DNA of 64,000 bases. Source: JAXMAO01 sp046350375 (lineage in GTDB: Bacteria > Planctomycetota > Phycisphaerae > UBA1845 > UTPLA1). The first letter of the stretch is position 1. The number at the start of each line of letters is the position of its first letter. A model generated the notes under the pieces. The model searched no databases. It saw only the letters and a program-made list of their open reading frames with translations, and was not told the origin of the DNA. The stretch covers positions 372,001 to 436,000 of the forward strand of contig JAXMAO010000001.1 in assembly GCA_046350375.1 (NCBI GenBank). Direction: 5' to 3'. A program made the translations under genes and the position numbers. Below, one piece after another: positions 23,917 to 31,609 of this stretch.

Positions 23917-23978
23917 GGCGGGCGATGATTGTCGTCGCGAGCGGGTCGGTCGGCCAGCCGGGCGACCGGCGGCGCGAA

Positions 23979-24368
23979 CTACGCGGCGTTCAGCGTGACG
24001 CAGGTGGCGACCGTGCCCATCGCCATCGGCCGACCGGCAAAGAGCGTGAGCACCGCGGCGGGCTGGCCGCGCAGGCGATCGAGCCGGCAGGCGGCGGGGA
24101 TGCGCCGCGCGAAGCCGATCAGCATGGCGACGACCACGGTCCACTGCGGACCGAGCTGGGCGACGCGGTTGAGGTCGAAGGTGACGCGCTGGACGCCGGC
24201 GGCGAGCTCGTCGGCTTCGATCTCGGCCAAGAGCGTCGCCAGGGTCCGCGTATCGAGGATTTCGGCGGTCGGTTCGATGACCAGTTCGCCGGCCTGGCGG
24301 GTCACCTGGGCGTGGGAGACTTCGTGTCGGCCGGAGTCAGCGGGCAGCGTGGCATGTTTGCGGTCCAT
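23979..24368 (-). CDS. STAS-like anti-sigma-antagonist-type protein
   Basis: A 129-residue soluble protein. The pattern of alternating strands and helices (GELVIEPTAEILDTRTLATL, VQRVTFDLNRVAQLGPQWTV, VVAMLIGFARRIPAACRLDR, AAVLTLF) fits the STAS fold of SpoIIAA/RsbV-type partners. The usual phosphorylated Ser/Thr after the central strand is replaced by LGPQWTV, so classical kinase regulation is doubtful. No anti-sigma kinase gene is adjacent. It is divergent from the HD-GYP gene across a 400-base gap. The assignment rests on pattern only. Confidence 0.5.
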   Translation of the reverse strand: MDRKHATLPADSGRHEVSHAQVTRQAGELVIEPTAEILDTRTLATLLAEIEADELAAGVQRVTFDLNRVAQLGPQWTVVVAMLIGFARRIPAACRLDRLRGQPAAVLTLFAGRPMAMGTVATCVTLNAA

Positions 24369-24776
24369 GGGAATTTCCTGTTCTTTTCTGCTGCGCTGCG
24401 AGGGACGGATCGGGACTGCTCAACAGGAGGTACAGGGCGGCCGGCAGGGTTCTGACGCGGAAAATGTTCGCATTTTGCAACATATGGCGGCAGCAATGGT
24501 TGCGGCGACGCATCGGGCGGCGGCTCGGCCCGTCCGCGAACCACGGCCGGGGTCGAAACTGGCCGAATTTGCTCCCTGTTTGGGCGGGCCGGACCGATCT
24601 GATCGGGGGAATCGGGGACGGGTCGGACCGACGGGACGACGGCTTGGGGCCCGCATGGTCCGTGCACACTGCGATGGGTTGGGAAGGTCGGGGTCAGCCC
24701 CGCGCGCCTGGCGCGGGGCCGGTCGCGGCCGAGCGGTGGGCCTGGGGGCGACGTCGTCTGCCAAGGAGTGATCGGC
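24369..24776. other. 400-base divergent intergenic region with UUCG-loop hairpin
   Basis: No convincing gene on either strand. A small hairpin AAAATG-ttcg-CATTTT (24461-24476) stands in a locally AT-rich patch and could be a stable RNA hairpin or a regulator site. An AAGGAG at 24763-24768 serves the HD-GYP gene. The rest is GC-rich without recognised motifs. Confidence 0.5.
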
Positions 24777-25637
24777 GTGCAGAACATCCACACCAGCGGC
24801 TGCGAGCCGGGGGGCGCGATGGCGCTGGCGGCCATCGCCGAGGCCGCCGCGATGGCGACCGGCGTGCGCGGGCAGCGTGCCGATCGCAACGCCTCGCGCG
24901 ACGCAGTGATCTTCGCGCTGGCGAAGCTGGCCGAGCAGCGCGACCCGGAGACGGGCGCTCACCTCGAGCGCGTGCAGCGCTATTGCGGCATCCTGGCGCA
25001 CGAGCTGGCGCAGAGCGAACGCTATCGGGAATTCATCAGCCCCGAGTACATCGCGGCGATCATCCGCTCGTCGCCGCTCCACGACATCGGCAAGGTCGGT
25101 GTTCCGGACTCGATCCTGCTCAAGCCCGGCCGGTTGACGTCGGAAGAGTTCGAGGTCATGAAGCGCCACGCGACCATCGGCGGGCAGACGATCCAGGCGC
25201 TGATCGATCAGGGACGCAGTCAGAGCTACCTGCGAATGGGCATGGAGATTGCGTACGCCCACCACGAGCGCTGGGACGGCCGCGGCTATCCGGCCGGACT
25301 GTCGGGCGAGATGATCCCGCTGGCGGCGCGGATCGTCGCGGTGGCGGACGTTTACGACGCGCTCACCTCGAAGCGGGTCTACAAGCCGGCGCTGTCGCAC
25401 ATCGACTCGACCGCGCTGATCATGGTCGAGCGCGGCCGGCAGTTTGACCCGCTGATTGTCGACGCCTTTCTGGTCCGCGCGGAGGAGTTCGACGCCATCC
25501 GGCGCGAGCTGGCTGATAGCGCGCGCGCGCCGGCCGCGGCCGCACCGCGATCGGCCGGACGCGCGGTGGACGTCGCGGCGCGCGTACCGCTCTTCGCGGC
25601 GGCGCTGCCCGCCGGCGCAACAACGACACACGCCTAG
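24777..25637 (+). CDS. HD-GYP domain phosphohydrolase (probable cyclic-di-GMP phosphodiesterase)
   Basis: A cytosolic HD-GYP protein without an attached receiver or membrane domain. The metal and signature motifs are complete: GAHLERVQRYCGILAHELA, SSPLHDIGKVGVPDSILLKP (HD), VMKRHATIGGQTI, YAHHERWDGRGYPAGLSGE (the HHE...GYP signature) and ARIVAVADVYDALTSKR. Such proteins usually hydrolyse cyclic di-GMP or related dinucleotides. The GTG start was chosen because AAGGAG lies eight bases before it; an earlier in-frame GTG overlaps that site. The last 40 residues are alanine- and arginine-rich, probably disordered. Confidence 0.88.
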   Translation: MQNIHTSGCEPGGAMALAAIAEAAAMATGVRGQRADRNASRDAVIFALAKLAEQRDPETGAHLERVQRYCGILAHELAQSERYREFISPEYIAAIIRSSPLHDIGKVGVPDSILLKPGRLTSEEFEVMKRHATIGGQTIQALIDQGRSQSYLRMGMEIAYAHHERWDGRGYPAGLSGEMIPLAARIVAVADVYDALTSKRVYKPALSHIDSTALIMVERGRQFDPLIVDAFLVRAEEFDAIRRELADSARAPAAAAPRSAGRAVDVAARVPLFAAALPAGATTTHA

Positions 25638-25680
25638 GCGCGCGGGAACGGGCCGGCTTGTCGCCTCGACCGGCAAGCCT

Positions 25681-25686
25681 TACCGT
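25681..25686 (+). promoter_or_regulatory. -10-like box TACCGT before the first crotonase
   Basis: TACCGT (TAnnnT form) ends seven bases before the ATG and no ribosome site is present. The spacing is the same as for TATACT before the thiolase and close to TACGAT before the second crotonase. Confidence 0.35.
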
Positions 25687-25693
25687 CATCCGC

Positions 25694-26533
25694 ATGAGCA
25701 CCTACGCCGGCAGACCGGCCGAATCGTTCGGGTTCAAGAACATCCGCTATGAGAAGCGCGCCGGCCGGGCGACGGTGACGTTCAACCGCCCGGAGGTGCT
25801 GAACGCGGTCAACGGCGCCACGCTGGTGGAGCTGTCGGCCGCGTTTCAGGATGCGGCGTGGGACGACGGCGTGGCCGTGCTGGTGCTGACCGGCGCGGGC
25901 GAGCGGGCCTTCTGCACCGGGGCCGACGTGAAGGAGCAGGCCGAAGAGTTCGTCGACCAGCCGGCGGTCTACTGGAAGTGGATGGGGCTGTTCATTGAGT
26001 GTCACGAGCGGCTGCGGAACATCGGCAAGCCGACGATCGCGCGGCTGAACGGGATGGTGGTCGGCGGGGGCAACGAGTTCAACCTGAGCTGCGACCTGGC
26101 GGTGGCGGCCGAGCACGTCACGATTCGGCAGGTGGGCGCGGCGCGCGGCAGCGTGGCGGCGGCCGGGGCGACGCAGTTCCTGCCGCTGGTGATCGGCGAT
26201 CGGCGGGCGCGGGAGATGATCTTTCTGTGCGAGCCGATCTCGGCGTCGCAGGCGCTGAAGTGGGGGCTGGTCAACCGGGTCGTGCCGGCCGAGCGGCTCG
26301 ACGCGGCGGTCGACGAGCTGGTCGAGAAACTGAAGAGCAAGCTGCCGGAGTGCATCCGCTACGCCAAGCAGCAGCTCAATTTCTGGCGCGATTTTTCGTG
26401 GCACCTGACGATCGGCCACGCGCGGGACTGGCTGAGCATCCACAACCTGTCGCCCGAGGTGGCCGAGGGGATGCGGGCGTTCGTCGAGAAGCGCCCGGTG
26501 GACTACGACGCCGTGCGGCGGGGGATGCGATAG
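25694..26533 (+). CDS. Crotonase-superfamily enzyme, MenB/BadI-like
   Basis: An enoyl-CoA hydratase/isomerase fold enzyme of 279 residues. The CoA oxyanion segments are present: RAFCTGADVKEQAEEFVDQ and ARLNGMVVGGGNEFNLSCDL. The first catalytic Glu position of enoyl-CoA hydratase is kept (GGGNE), but the second (normally QPE) reads RQVGAARGSV. A QxG at this place is the pattern of MenB (naphthoyl-CoA synthase) and BadI (2-ketocyclohexanecarboxyl-CoA hydrolase), so this protein is probably not a plain hydratase. It may open, close or hydrolyse a ring CoA thioester. It is first in a run of four CoA-thioester genes. There is no ribosome site; a TACCGT box lies seven bases upstream. Confidence 0.82.
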   Translation: MSTYAGRPAESFGFKNIRYEKRAGRATVTFNRPEVLNAVNGATLVELSAAFQDAAWDDGVAVLVLTGAGERAFCTGADVKEQAEEFVDQPAVYWKWMGLFIECHERLRNIGKPTIARLNGMVVGGGNEFNLSCDLAVAAEHVTIRQVGAARGSVAAAGATQFLPLVIGDRRAREMIFLCEPISASQALKWGLVNRVVPAERLDAAVDELVEKLKSKLPECIRYAKQQLNFWRDFSWHLTIGHARDWLSIHNLSPEVAEGMRAFVEKRPVDYDAVRRGMR

Positions 26534-26563
26534 CGGGCGCTCGGCACGCCCGTCCAGTCGCGA

Positions 26564-26569
26564 TACGAT
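26564..26569 (+). promoter_or_regulatory. -10-like box TACGAT before the enoyl-CoA hydratase
   Basis: TACGAT ends six bases before the ATG, in the 42-base gap after the first crotonase; no Shine-Dalgarno sequence is present. It suggests a leaderless internal promoter. Confidence 0.45.
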
Positions 26570-26575
26570 TCCGCC

Positions 26576-27349
26576 ATGAGCGCCGCCCTGATTCAGACTC
26601 GTCTCGACGGCTCGATCGCCATCCTCACCTTCAACCGCCCGGACGCACTCAACGCCCTGTCGCTCGAACTGATGCGACAGCTCGTCGAGGCGCTCGAAGG
26701 CTACGACGCCGATCCGGCAGTGCGCTGCATCGTCCTGACCGGCGGGCCGCGCGTCTTCGCCGCCGGGGCCGACATCACCGACATGGCCGACGCGTCGCTC
26801 GTCACCATGCTCGAGCGCAACCAGTTCACGCGCTGGGAGCGCATCAAGCGCATCCGCAAGCCGATCATCGCCGCCGTCGCCGGCTTCTGCCTGGGCGGCG
26901 GGTGCGAGCTGGCGATGCACTGCGACATCATCCTCGCCGCCGAAAACGCCCGCTTCGCCCAGCCCGAAATCAACATCGGCATCATTCCCGGCGCCGGTGG
27001 CACGCAGCGGCTGACGCGCGCGGTCGGAAAGTTCCGCGCGATGGAGCTGATCCTGACCGGCCGGCAGATGACCGCCGCCGAGGCGCTCGCTGCCGGCCTG
27101 GTGACGCGCGTGGTCGCGAACGAAATCGTGATCGACGAGGCGCTGCGGCTGGCGCGGCAGATCGCCGAAAAGGCGCCAATCGCCGTGCGGCTCGCGAAAG
27201 AGGCGGTGCTCAAGGCGCACGAACTGAGCCTGGCCGAGGGGCTGGAGTACGAGCGAAAGCTGTTCTACCTGCTCTTCGGCACGGCCGATCAGCGCGAGGG
27301 AATGGCGGCGTTCCTCGAAAAGCGCCCGGCGAAGTACGAGGGGCGCTAG
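26576..27349 (+). CDS. Enoyl-CoA hydratase
   Basis: Hydrates trans-2-enoyl-CoA to 3-hydroxyacyl-CoA in beta-oxidation or the lower phenylacetate route (PaaF role). Both catalytic glutamates are in place: GFCLGGGCELAMHCDIILAA and FAQPEINIGIIPGAGGTQRL, a close match to the canonical mitochondrial-type enzyme. RVFAAGADITDMAD gives the oxyanion-hole segment. At 257 residues it has standard length. It lies 42 bases after the MenB/BadI-like crotonase and is followed by a convergent exported-protein gene that interrupts the catabolic run. Confidence 0.93.
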   Translation: MSAALIQTRLDGSIAILTFNRPDALNALSLELMRQLVEALEGYDADPAVRCIVLTGGPRVFAAGADITDMADASLVTMLERNQFTRWERIKRIRKPIIAAVAGFCLGGGCELAMHCDIILAAENARFAQPEINIGIIPGAGGTQRLTRAVGKFRAMELILTGRQMTAAEALAAGLVTRVVANEIVIDEALRLARQIAEKAPIAVRLAKEAVLKAHELSLAEGLEYERKLFYLLFGTADQREGMAAFLEKRPAKYEGR

Positions 27350-27369
27350 TCGCCCGGAATGCGGCGCGA

Positions 27370-27957
27370 TCAAGGGCGGCGCCGCCGGCGAAGCGAGCGA
27401 TAGCCCACCAGGCTCACGGCGGTCGCCATCATCGAGCCCATGCCCGCGGGGCCACAACTGCTGCCGCAGCCCGAGAGCCCGAGCACGCCGGGCGGATAGT
27501 CGCCGGTCGCCGCCATGAAGGTGCCGTGCAGCGTCGATTGGCCGGTGCGCGTCAACGTCCACTGGCCGCTCATTTCGCAGCGGGTGGTCAGAACGCTGAA
27601 TGTGCCCTGGATGGCCAGGGTGTTTCCGCCGGTGCCGGTGGTAATCATGCCGGTGAACTGGCCGTTGTTCTGGATGGTGATCGGCACCTGGACGAAGGTG
27701 GTGGCGTCGGGCGTCTCGTTCAGATAGGCGCCGGCGATGGCCTCGATGAACGTCACCTTCGTGGCCCCGCTCTCGGTTCCCCATTGTGCCTCGGGGGCCC
27801 CGCCCGCCAGGTCGCCAGTATAGGTGCCGGCGCCCAGTTCGCAGGGGGTTGGCACGTTCAGGTCGGCCCGCGCCGGCCCGCCAAGCAGACAAGTCGCGAG
27901 CATGGCTGCGACCGGCAGCATCCGCCGAACGGTGTAGTGCGTGATTCGCTTCGACAT
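27370..27957 (-). CDS. Exported protein with CysGly and arginine-rich C-terminal sorting-like tail
   Basis: Signal peptide RRMLPVAAMLATCLLGGPAR ending before ADLNVP. The exported domain of about 130 residues is beta-rich (GAGTYTGDLAGGAPEAQWG, TIQNNGQFTGMITTGTGGNT, TRCEMSGQWTLTRTGQSTLH). The tail is SGCGSSCGPAGMGSMMATAV followed by SLVGYRSLRRRRRP: a Cys/Gly motif, a hydrophobic helix and an arginine cluster. That has the three-part layout of C-terminal sorting signals (MYXO-CTERM or GlyGly-CTERM style) but differs from the PEP-CTERM tails of its neighbours. GAGG lies eight bases before the ATG. Function unknown. It sits between catabolic genes on the opposite strand. Confidence 0.65.
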   Translation of the reverse strand: MSKRITHYTVRRMLPVAAMLATCLLGGPARADLNVPTPCELGAGTYTGDLAGGAPEAQWGTESGATKVTFIEAIAGAYLNETPDATTFVQVPITIQNNGQFTGMITTGTGGNTLAIQGTFSVLTTRCEMSGQWTLTRTGQSTLHGTFMAATGDYPPGVLGLSGCGSSCGPAGMGSMMATAVSLVGYRSLRRRRRP

Positions 27958-28258
27958 CTGGGTACCTCGCAATTCGAAAAGAAGTGAATTCCCCATCCCG
28001 CATGCGGCGCCGCCCGCGCGACACCGCTGGTAGGTCCAATCAACGCCGCGCCGTGGCGACTCCCCGACGCGCGCGTGCAACGACCCGCTGACCGCCGGCG
28101 CGATGACCGCCGCCCGCGGAATCGGCCGGGCGCGTGGCGACTGGGCACCGCCGGCCGGGCCGTTCCCTGGCGATACGCCGGCCCGAGCGGGCACCTGACA
28201 ACGATTCGCAAGTTTTTTTCGCGGCGACGAACTCGGCCGCCGCCAGCGGTTTGCCGCT
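27958..28258. other. Divergent intergenic region before the PaaG-like gene
   Basis: A 300-base GC-rich stretch upstream of two divergent genes. No gene is supported on either strand. An oligo-T run (GTTTTTTTCGC at about 28211-28221) is not preceded by an obvious stem. Confidence 0.4.
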
Positions 28259-28287
28259 TTGCAAATCCGCCCCGGCCGTTCGACAAT
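28259..28287 (+). promoter_or_regulatory. Promoter TTGCAA - 17 bp - GACAAT
   Basis: The -35 box TTGCAA (28259-28264) and -10 box GACAAT (28282-28287) each match the sigma-70 consensus at four of six positions, with a 17-base spacer. The -10 ends six bases before the ATG of the broken crotonase, again giving a leaderless layout. It would drive the paaG-paaH part of the run. Confidence 0.5.
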
Positions 28288-28293
28288 GGCGTC

Positions 28294-29076
28294 ATGGAGA
28301 CGCTGCTGATCGAAGACGCCGCCGGCGTGCGGACGCTGACGCTCAACCGCCCGGACGCCATGAACGCCGTCGACGAGCGGATGACGCGCGACCTGCAGGA
28401 CGCGCTCAAGCAGTCCGAGCGCGACCGCGCGGTTCGCTGCCTGGTGCTGGCCACCAGGGCGCCGGCAAGGCGTTCTGCGTCAGCAGACCTCAAGAGCGCG
28501 TTCAGCAGCGCGCGGCTGGCGGAACCCTGATCGACTTCGGCGAGATCGCCTGGCGCGCTACAACCCCATCATCGCCAAGCTGCGGACGATCGAGATTCCG
28601 GTCGGCGAGCATCAACGGCGTTGCGGCCGTCGCCGGCTGGAGCCCAGGTGCGCTGGCGTGCGACCTGATCATGCCAGCAGTGCGCGTGGTTCGTCGGGCG
28701 TTTTCAGCAAGATCGGGCTGGTGCCCGACTCCGGGATGACGACCCTGGCCGCGGCTGTGCGCGGGCGCTCGAGATCGCCTGGCTGGGCGAGCCGGTCTCG
28801 GTCGAGCAGGCGCTGGCCTGGGGGCTGGTGAATCACGTCGTCGAGCCGGCCGAACTGGCCAACCGGACGCGCGAGCTTGCAACCGCGCTGGCGCGGTCGG
28901 CTACAAAAGGGCTGGGGCTCATCAAGCGCGCGATCAACGCCGGGCTGTCGCGATCGCTGGAAGATCAGCTAAACTACGAGGCCGACTTGCAGGGCATTGC
29001 CGGCCAGACGCGGGACCACGCCGAGGGCGTGGCCGCATTCCTCGAAAAACGGGCCCCGGAGTTCACAGGTGAATAA
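28294..29076 (+). pseudogene. PaaG-like crotonase broken by several frameshifts
   Basis: The start METLLIEDAAGVRTLTLNRP and the end ALARSATKGLGLIKRAINAG with HAEGVAAFLEKRAPEFTGE are intact crotonase ends, but the middle needs at least six small indels between about 28455 and 28780. In turn the three frames read GAGKAFCV, RVQQRAAGGTLIDFGEI, NPIIAKLRTIEIPV, ASINGVA and FSKIGLVPDSGMTTLA. Pieced together it resembles PaaG (ring-1,2-epoxyphenylacetyl-CoA isomerase) with the IGLVPDSG signature. Either the sequence is poor here or the gene is decaying. Its stop overlaps the start of the paaH-like gene by eight bases. Confidence 0.8.
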
Positions 29077-30355
29077 GGAATCCGCCGTACATGCCGCCCA
29101 GGATCGCCACGTGGGCGTGATCGGGTCCGGCACCATGGGCGCGGGCATCGCGCAGGTCGCCGCCGAGGCCGGGTTCACCGTCCACACCTTCGACGCCCAG
29201 CCCGAGCAGGTGAAGTCGGCCCACGCCGCCATCCGCGAGCGGCTCGACCGCTCGGCCGCCAAGGGGCGGATCAGCCACGCCGAGCGCGACGCGATCGTGG
29301 CGCGGCTGACGGTCGCGGGGTCGCTGTCCGAGCTGGCGTCGGCCGACCTGGTGATCGAGGCGGTGCCCGAGGACCTGGCGCTCAAGCGCCGCCTGCTGGG
29401 CGAGATCGACGGGCTGTGCGGCCCGCGGACCGTGCTGGCGAGCAACACCTCGTCGCTGTCGATCGGCAAGCTGGCCGAGGGGCTGCGCCGCGCGAACCGC
29501 TTCCTGGGGATGCACTTCTTCAACCCCGCGCCGGTCATGGCGCTGGTCGAGCTGGTCTTCGGCCCGAACACCGACGCACAGACCCAGGTCGAAGGCGTCG
29601 CCTACGCCAACGTCTTCAAGAAGACGCCCATCAAGGTCAAGGACAGCCCCGGCTTCGTCGTCAACCGCGTGGCGCGGCCGTTCTACCTCGAATCGCTCGC
29701 GATGCTCGAGCGCGGCCTGGCCGACATCCAGACCCTCGACAACGCCGTCCGCACCGCCGGCGGATTCCCGATGGGACCGTTCCAGTTGCTCGACCTGATC
29801 GGCCTGGACGTGAACCTGGCGGTCACGCGGAGCGTCCACGACGGCTTCAACCATCCGCCGCGCTTCGCGCCCAATCCGATCCAGGCGAAGCTGGTCGAGC
29901 AGGGGCGGCTGGGGCGCAAGAGCCGCCGCGGTTTCTACGACTATTCGGCCGACCCGGCGACGCCTGCGTATGAGACGCGCGTCCAGGCGGATGCGTGGAA
30001 GCCCGACGCCGCTGTCGGCGCGTTCATCGAGGCGCTCGGGCTGAAGGTCGATCGCGCCAGCCAGCTCTATGCGCGCATCCTGCTGGCGGTCATAAACGAG
30101 GCCGCCCGCGCCGCCGAGACGATCGCGTTGCCGCGCGATGTCGACCTGGGGATGAAACACGGCACCAACTGGCCCGCTGGCCCGCTCGAGCTGGCCGACC
30201 AGGCCGGGCTGGACCTGGTGCTGGCGGCGATGAAGTCGCTGCACGCCGGCGACGCGACCGGGCGCTTCGAGCCGGCCGCGCTGCTGCTGGCCCACGTTCG
30301 CGACGGCCACCTGGGCGAGAAATCGGCCCACGGGTTCCTGCGGCACTGGTTGTAG
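29069..30355 (+). CDS. paaH: 3-hydroxyacyl-CoA dehydrogenase (PaaH-like)
   Basis: Oxidises 3-hydroxyacyl-CoA, in this context probably 3-hydroxyadipyl-CoA, to the 3-oxo form with NAD+. The Rossmann site is GVIGSGTMGAGIAQVAAEAG (residues about 16-35), ribose binding is in VHTFDAQ, and the family segments VIEAVPEDLALKRRL and LASNTSSLSIGKLA follow. The catalytic His is in RFLGMHFFNPAPVMALVE. Two C-terminal 3-hydroxyacyl-CoA dehydrogenase domains (PGFVVNRVARPFYLESLAML near 205 and ARILLAVINEAARAAETIAL near 340) give the double-domain layout typical of PaaH. The GTG start overlaps the end of the broken crotonase and follows a CGGAG. Confidence 0.9.
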   Translation: MNKESAVHAAQDRHVGVIGSGTMGAGIAQVAAEAGFTVHTFDAQPEQVKSAHAAIRERLDRSAAKGRISHAERDAIVARLTVAGSLSELASADLVIEAVPEDLALKRRLLGEIDGLCGPRTVLASNTSSLSIGKLAEGLRRANRFLGMHFFNPAPVMALVELVFGPNTDAQTQVEGVAYANVFKKTPIKVKDSPGFVVNRVARPFYLESLAMLERGLADIQTLDNAVRTAGGFPMGPFQLLDLIGLDVNLAVTRSVHDGFNHPPRFAPNPIQAKLVEQGRLGRKSRRGFYDYSADPATPAYETRVQADAWKPDAAVGAFIEALGLKVDRASQLYARILLAVINEAARAAETIALPRDVDLGMKHGTNWPAGPLELADQAGLDLVLAAMKSLHAGDATGRFEPAALLLAHVRDGHLGEKSAHGFLRHWL

Positions 30356-30396
30356 CGCGGGACTGCTCGGCCGCGACGCGGTCGCGCTCGATCCCC

Positions 30397-30402
30397 TATA
30401 CT
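30397..30402 (+). promoter_or_regulatory. -10 box TATACT of the thiolase gene
   Basis: TATACT ends seven bases before the thiolase ATG; there is no ribosome site. It is the best -10 match of the leaderless group in this window. Confidence 0.5.
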
Positions 30403-30409
30403 GCCCGCG

Positions 30410-31609
30410 ATGCCCCGCGCTGCCATCATTGACTGCCTCCGCACGCCCATCGGCCGATACCGCGGGGCGCTGGCGCCCGTTCGACCGGACGACCTGGCCG
30501 CCCACGTCATCCGCGCGCTGGTCGATCGGACGAAAATCGATCCCGCGCTTATCGACGACTGCTACTGGGGCGCCGCCAACCAGGCCGGCGAAGACAACCG
30601 CAACGCCGCGCGGATGGCCGTGCTGCTCGCGGGGCTGCCCGATTCGGTGCCCGGCACGACGATCAACCGGCTCTGCGCCAGCGGGCTCGACGCGGTCATT
30701 CACGCGGCGCGGATGATCGAGGCCGGCCACGGCGAGCTCTTCATCGCCGGCGGCGCCGAGTCGATGAGCCGGGCGCCGCTGGTGCTGCCCAAGCCCGACG
30801 AGCCGTGGATCCGCGGCAACCAGACGATGTACGACTCCACCCTCGGCTGGCGGATGACCAATCCGCGTCTGGCGGCGCGCTATCAGCCGTTCTCAATGGG
30901 CGAAACCGCCGAGAACGTCGCCGAGCGCTATCGCGTCTCGCGCGGCGACCAGGACGCGTTCGCGCTCCAGAGCCAGCAGAAGTGCGCCGCGGCGATGTCG
31001 TCCGGCCGATTCGAGGCCGAGATCGTGCCGATCGACGTGCCGGCCGAGCGCGGGAAGTCGCTGCGCGTCGCGGTCGATGAACATCCGCGACCCGACACCA
31101 CGCTCGAAGCGCTCGCCAAGCTGCGGCCCGCCTTCCGCGAAAACGGCACCGTCACGGCCGGCAACAGCAGCGGGCTGAACGACGGCGCCGCGGCGCTGCT
31201 GGTGGTCGAGGCCGAGGCGGCCAAGCGACTGGGCCTCACGCCGATGGTCTGGGTCGGGCCGTCGGCGGCGGCCGGGGTCGATCCGGCCTGCATGGGCGTG
31301 GGGCCGATTCCGGCCACGCGCAAGGCGTTGGCGCGGGCCCGCTGGGACGTCGCCGATCTCGATCTGGTCGAGCTGAACGAGGCCTTCGCCAGTCAGTCGC
31401 TGGCGTGCATCCGCGAGCTGGCGCTGCCGGTCGAGCGCGTCAACGTCAACGGCGGCGCGATCGCGCTGGGCCACCCGCTCGGCTGCTCCGGCGCCCGGCT
31501 GGTGACCACGCTCGCGCACGAGATGCGCCGTCGAAAATCACGCCGCGGACTGGCGACGCTCTGCGTCGGCGTCGGGCAGGGGCTGGCGTGCACGTTCGAA
31601 CTGCCATGA
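30410..31609 (+). CDS. paaJ: Acetyl-CoA acyltransferase, 3-oxoadipyl-CoA thiolase-like
   Basis: Thiolytic cleavage of a 3-oxoacyl-CoA, probably 3-oxoadipyl-CoA to succinyl-CoA and acetyl-CoA. The active-site Cys is in TTINRLCASGLDAVIHAARM (about residue 90). The His of VNGGAIALGHPLGCSGARLV and the second Cys of LATLCVGVGQGLA complete the site. The segments RTPIGRYRGALAPVRPDDLA, NQAGEDNRNAARMAVLLAGL and GETAENVAERYRVSRGDQDA are characteristic of the PcaF/PaaJ branch. At 399 residues it has normal length. The stop shares two bases with the next start. Confidence 0.93.
   Translation: MPRAAIIDCLRTPIGRYRGALAPVRPDDLAAHVIRALVDRTKIDPALIDDCYWGAANQAGEDNRNAARMAVLLAGLPDSVPGTTINRLCASGLDAVIHAARMIEAGHGELFIAGGAESMSRAPLVLPKPDEPWIRGNQTMYDSTLGWRMTNPRLAARYQPFSMGETAENVAERYRVSRGDQDAFALQSQQKCAAAMSSGRFEAEIVPIDVPAERGKSLRVAVDEHPRPDTTLEALAKLRPAFRENGTVTAGNSSGLNDGAAALLVVEAEAAKRLGLTPMVWVGPSAAAGVDPACMGVGPIPATRKALARARWDVADLDLVELNEAFASQSLACIRELALPVERVNVNGGAIALGHPLGCSGARLVTTLAHEMRRRKSRRGLATLCVGVGQGLACTFELP

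Noticed and set aside
28211..28221. Oligo-T run as a terminator before the PaaG-like gene
   Set aside because: No stem precedes it on the plus strand and the complement is not placed after a gene end.
17901..31609. A single aromatic-degradation cluster joining hmgA with the CoA genes
   Set aside because: More than 6 kb of unrelated genes separate them and the homogentisate route does not need the CoA enzymes.
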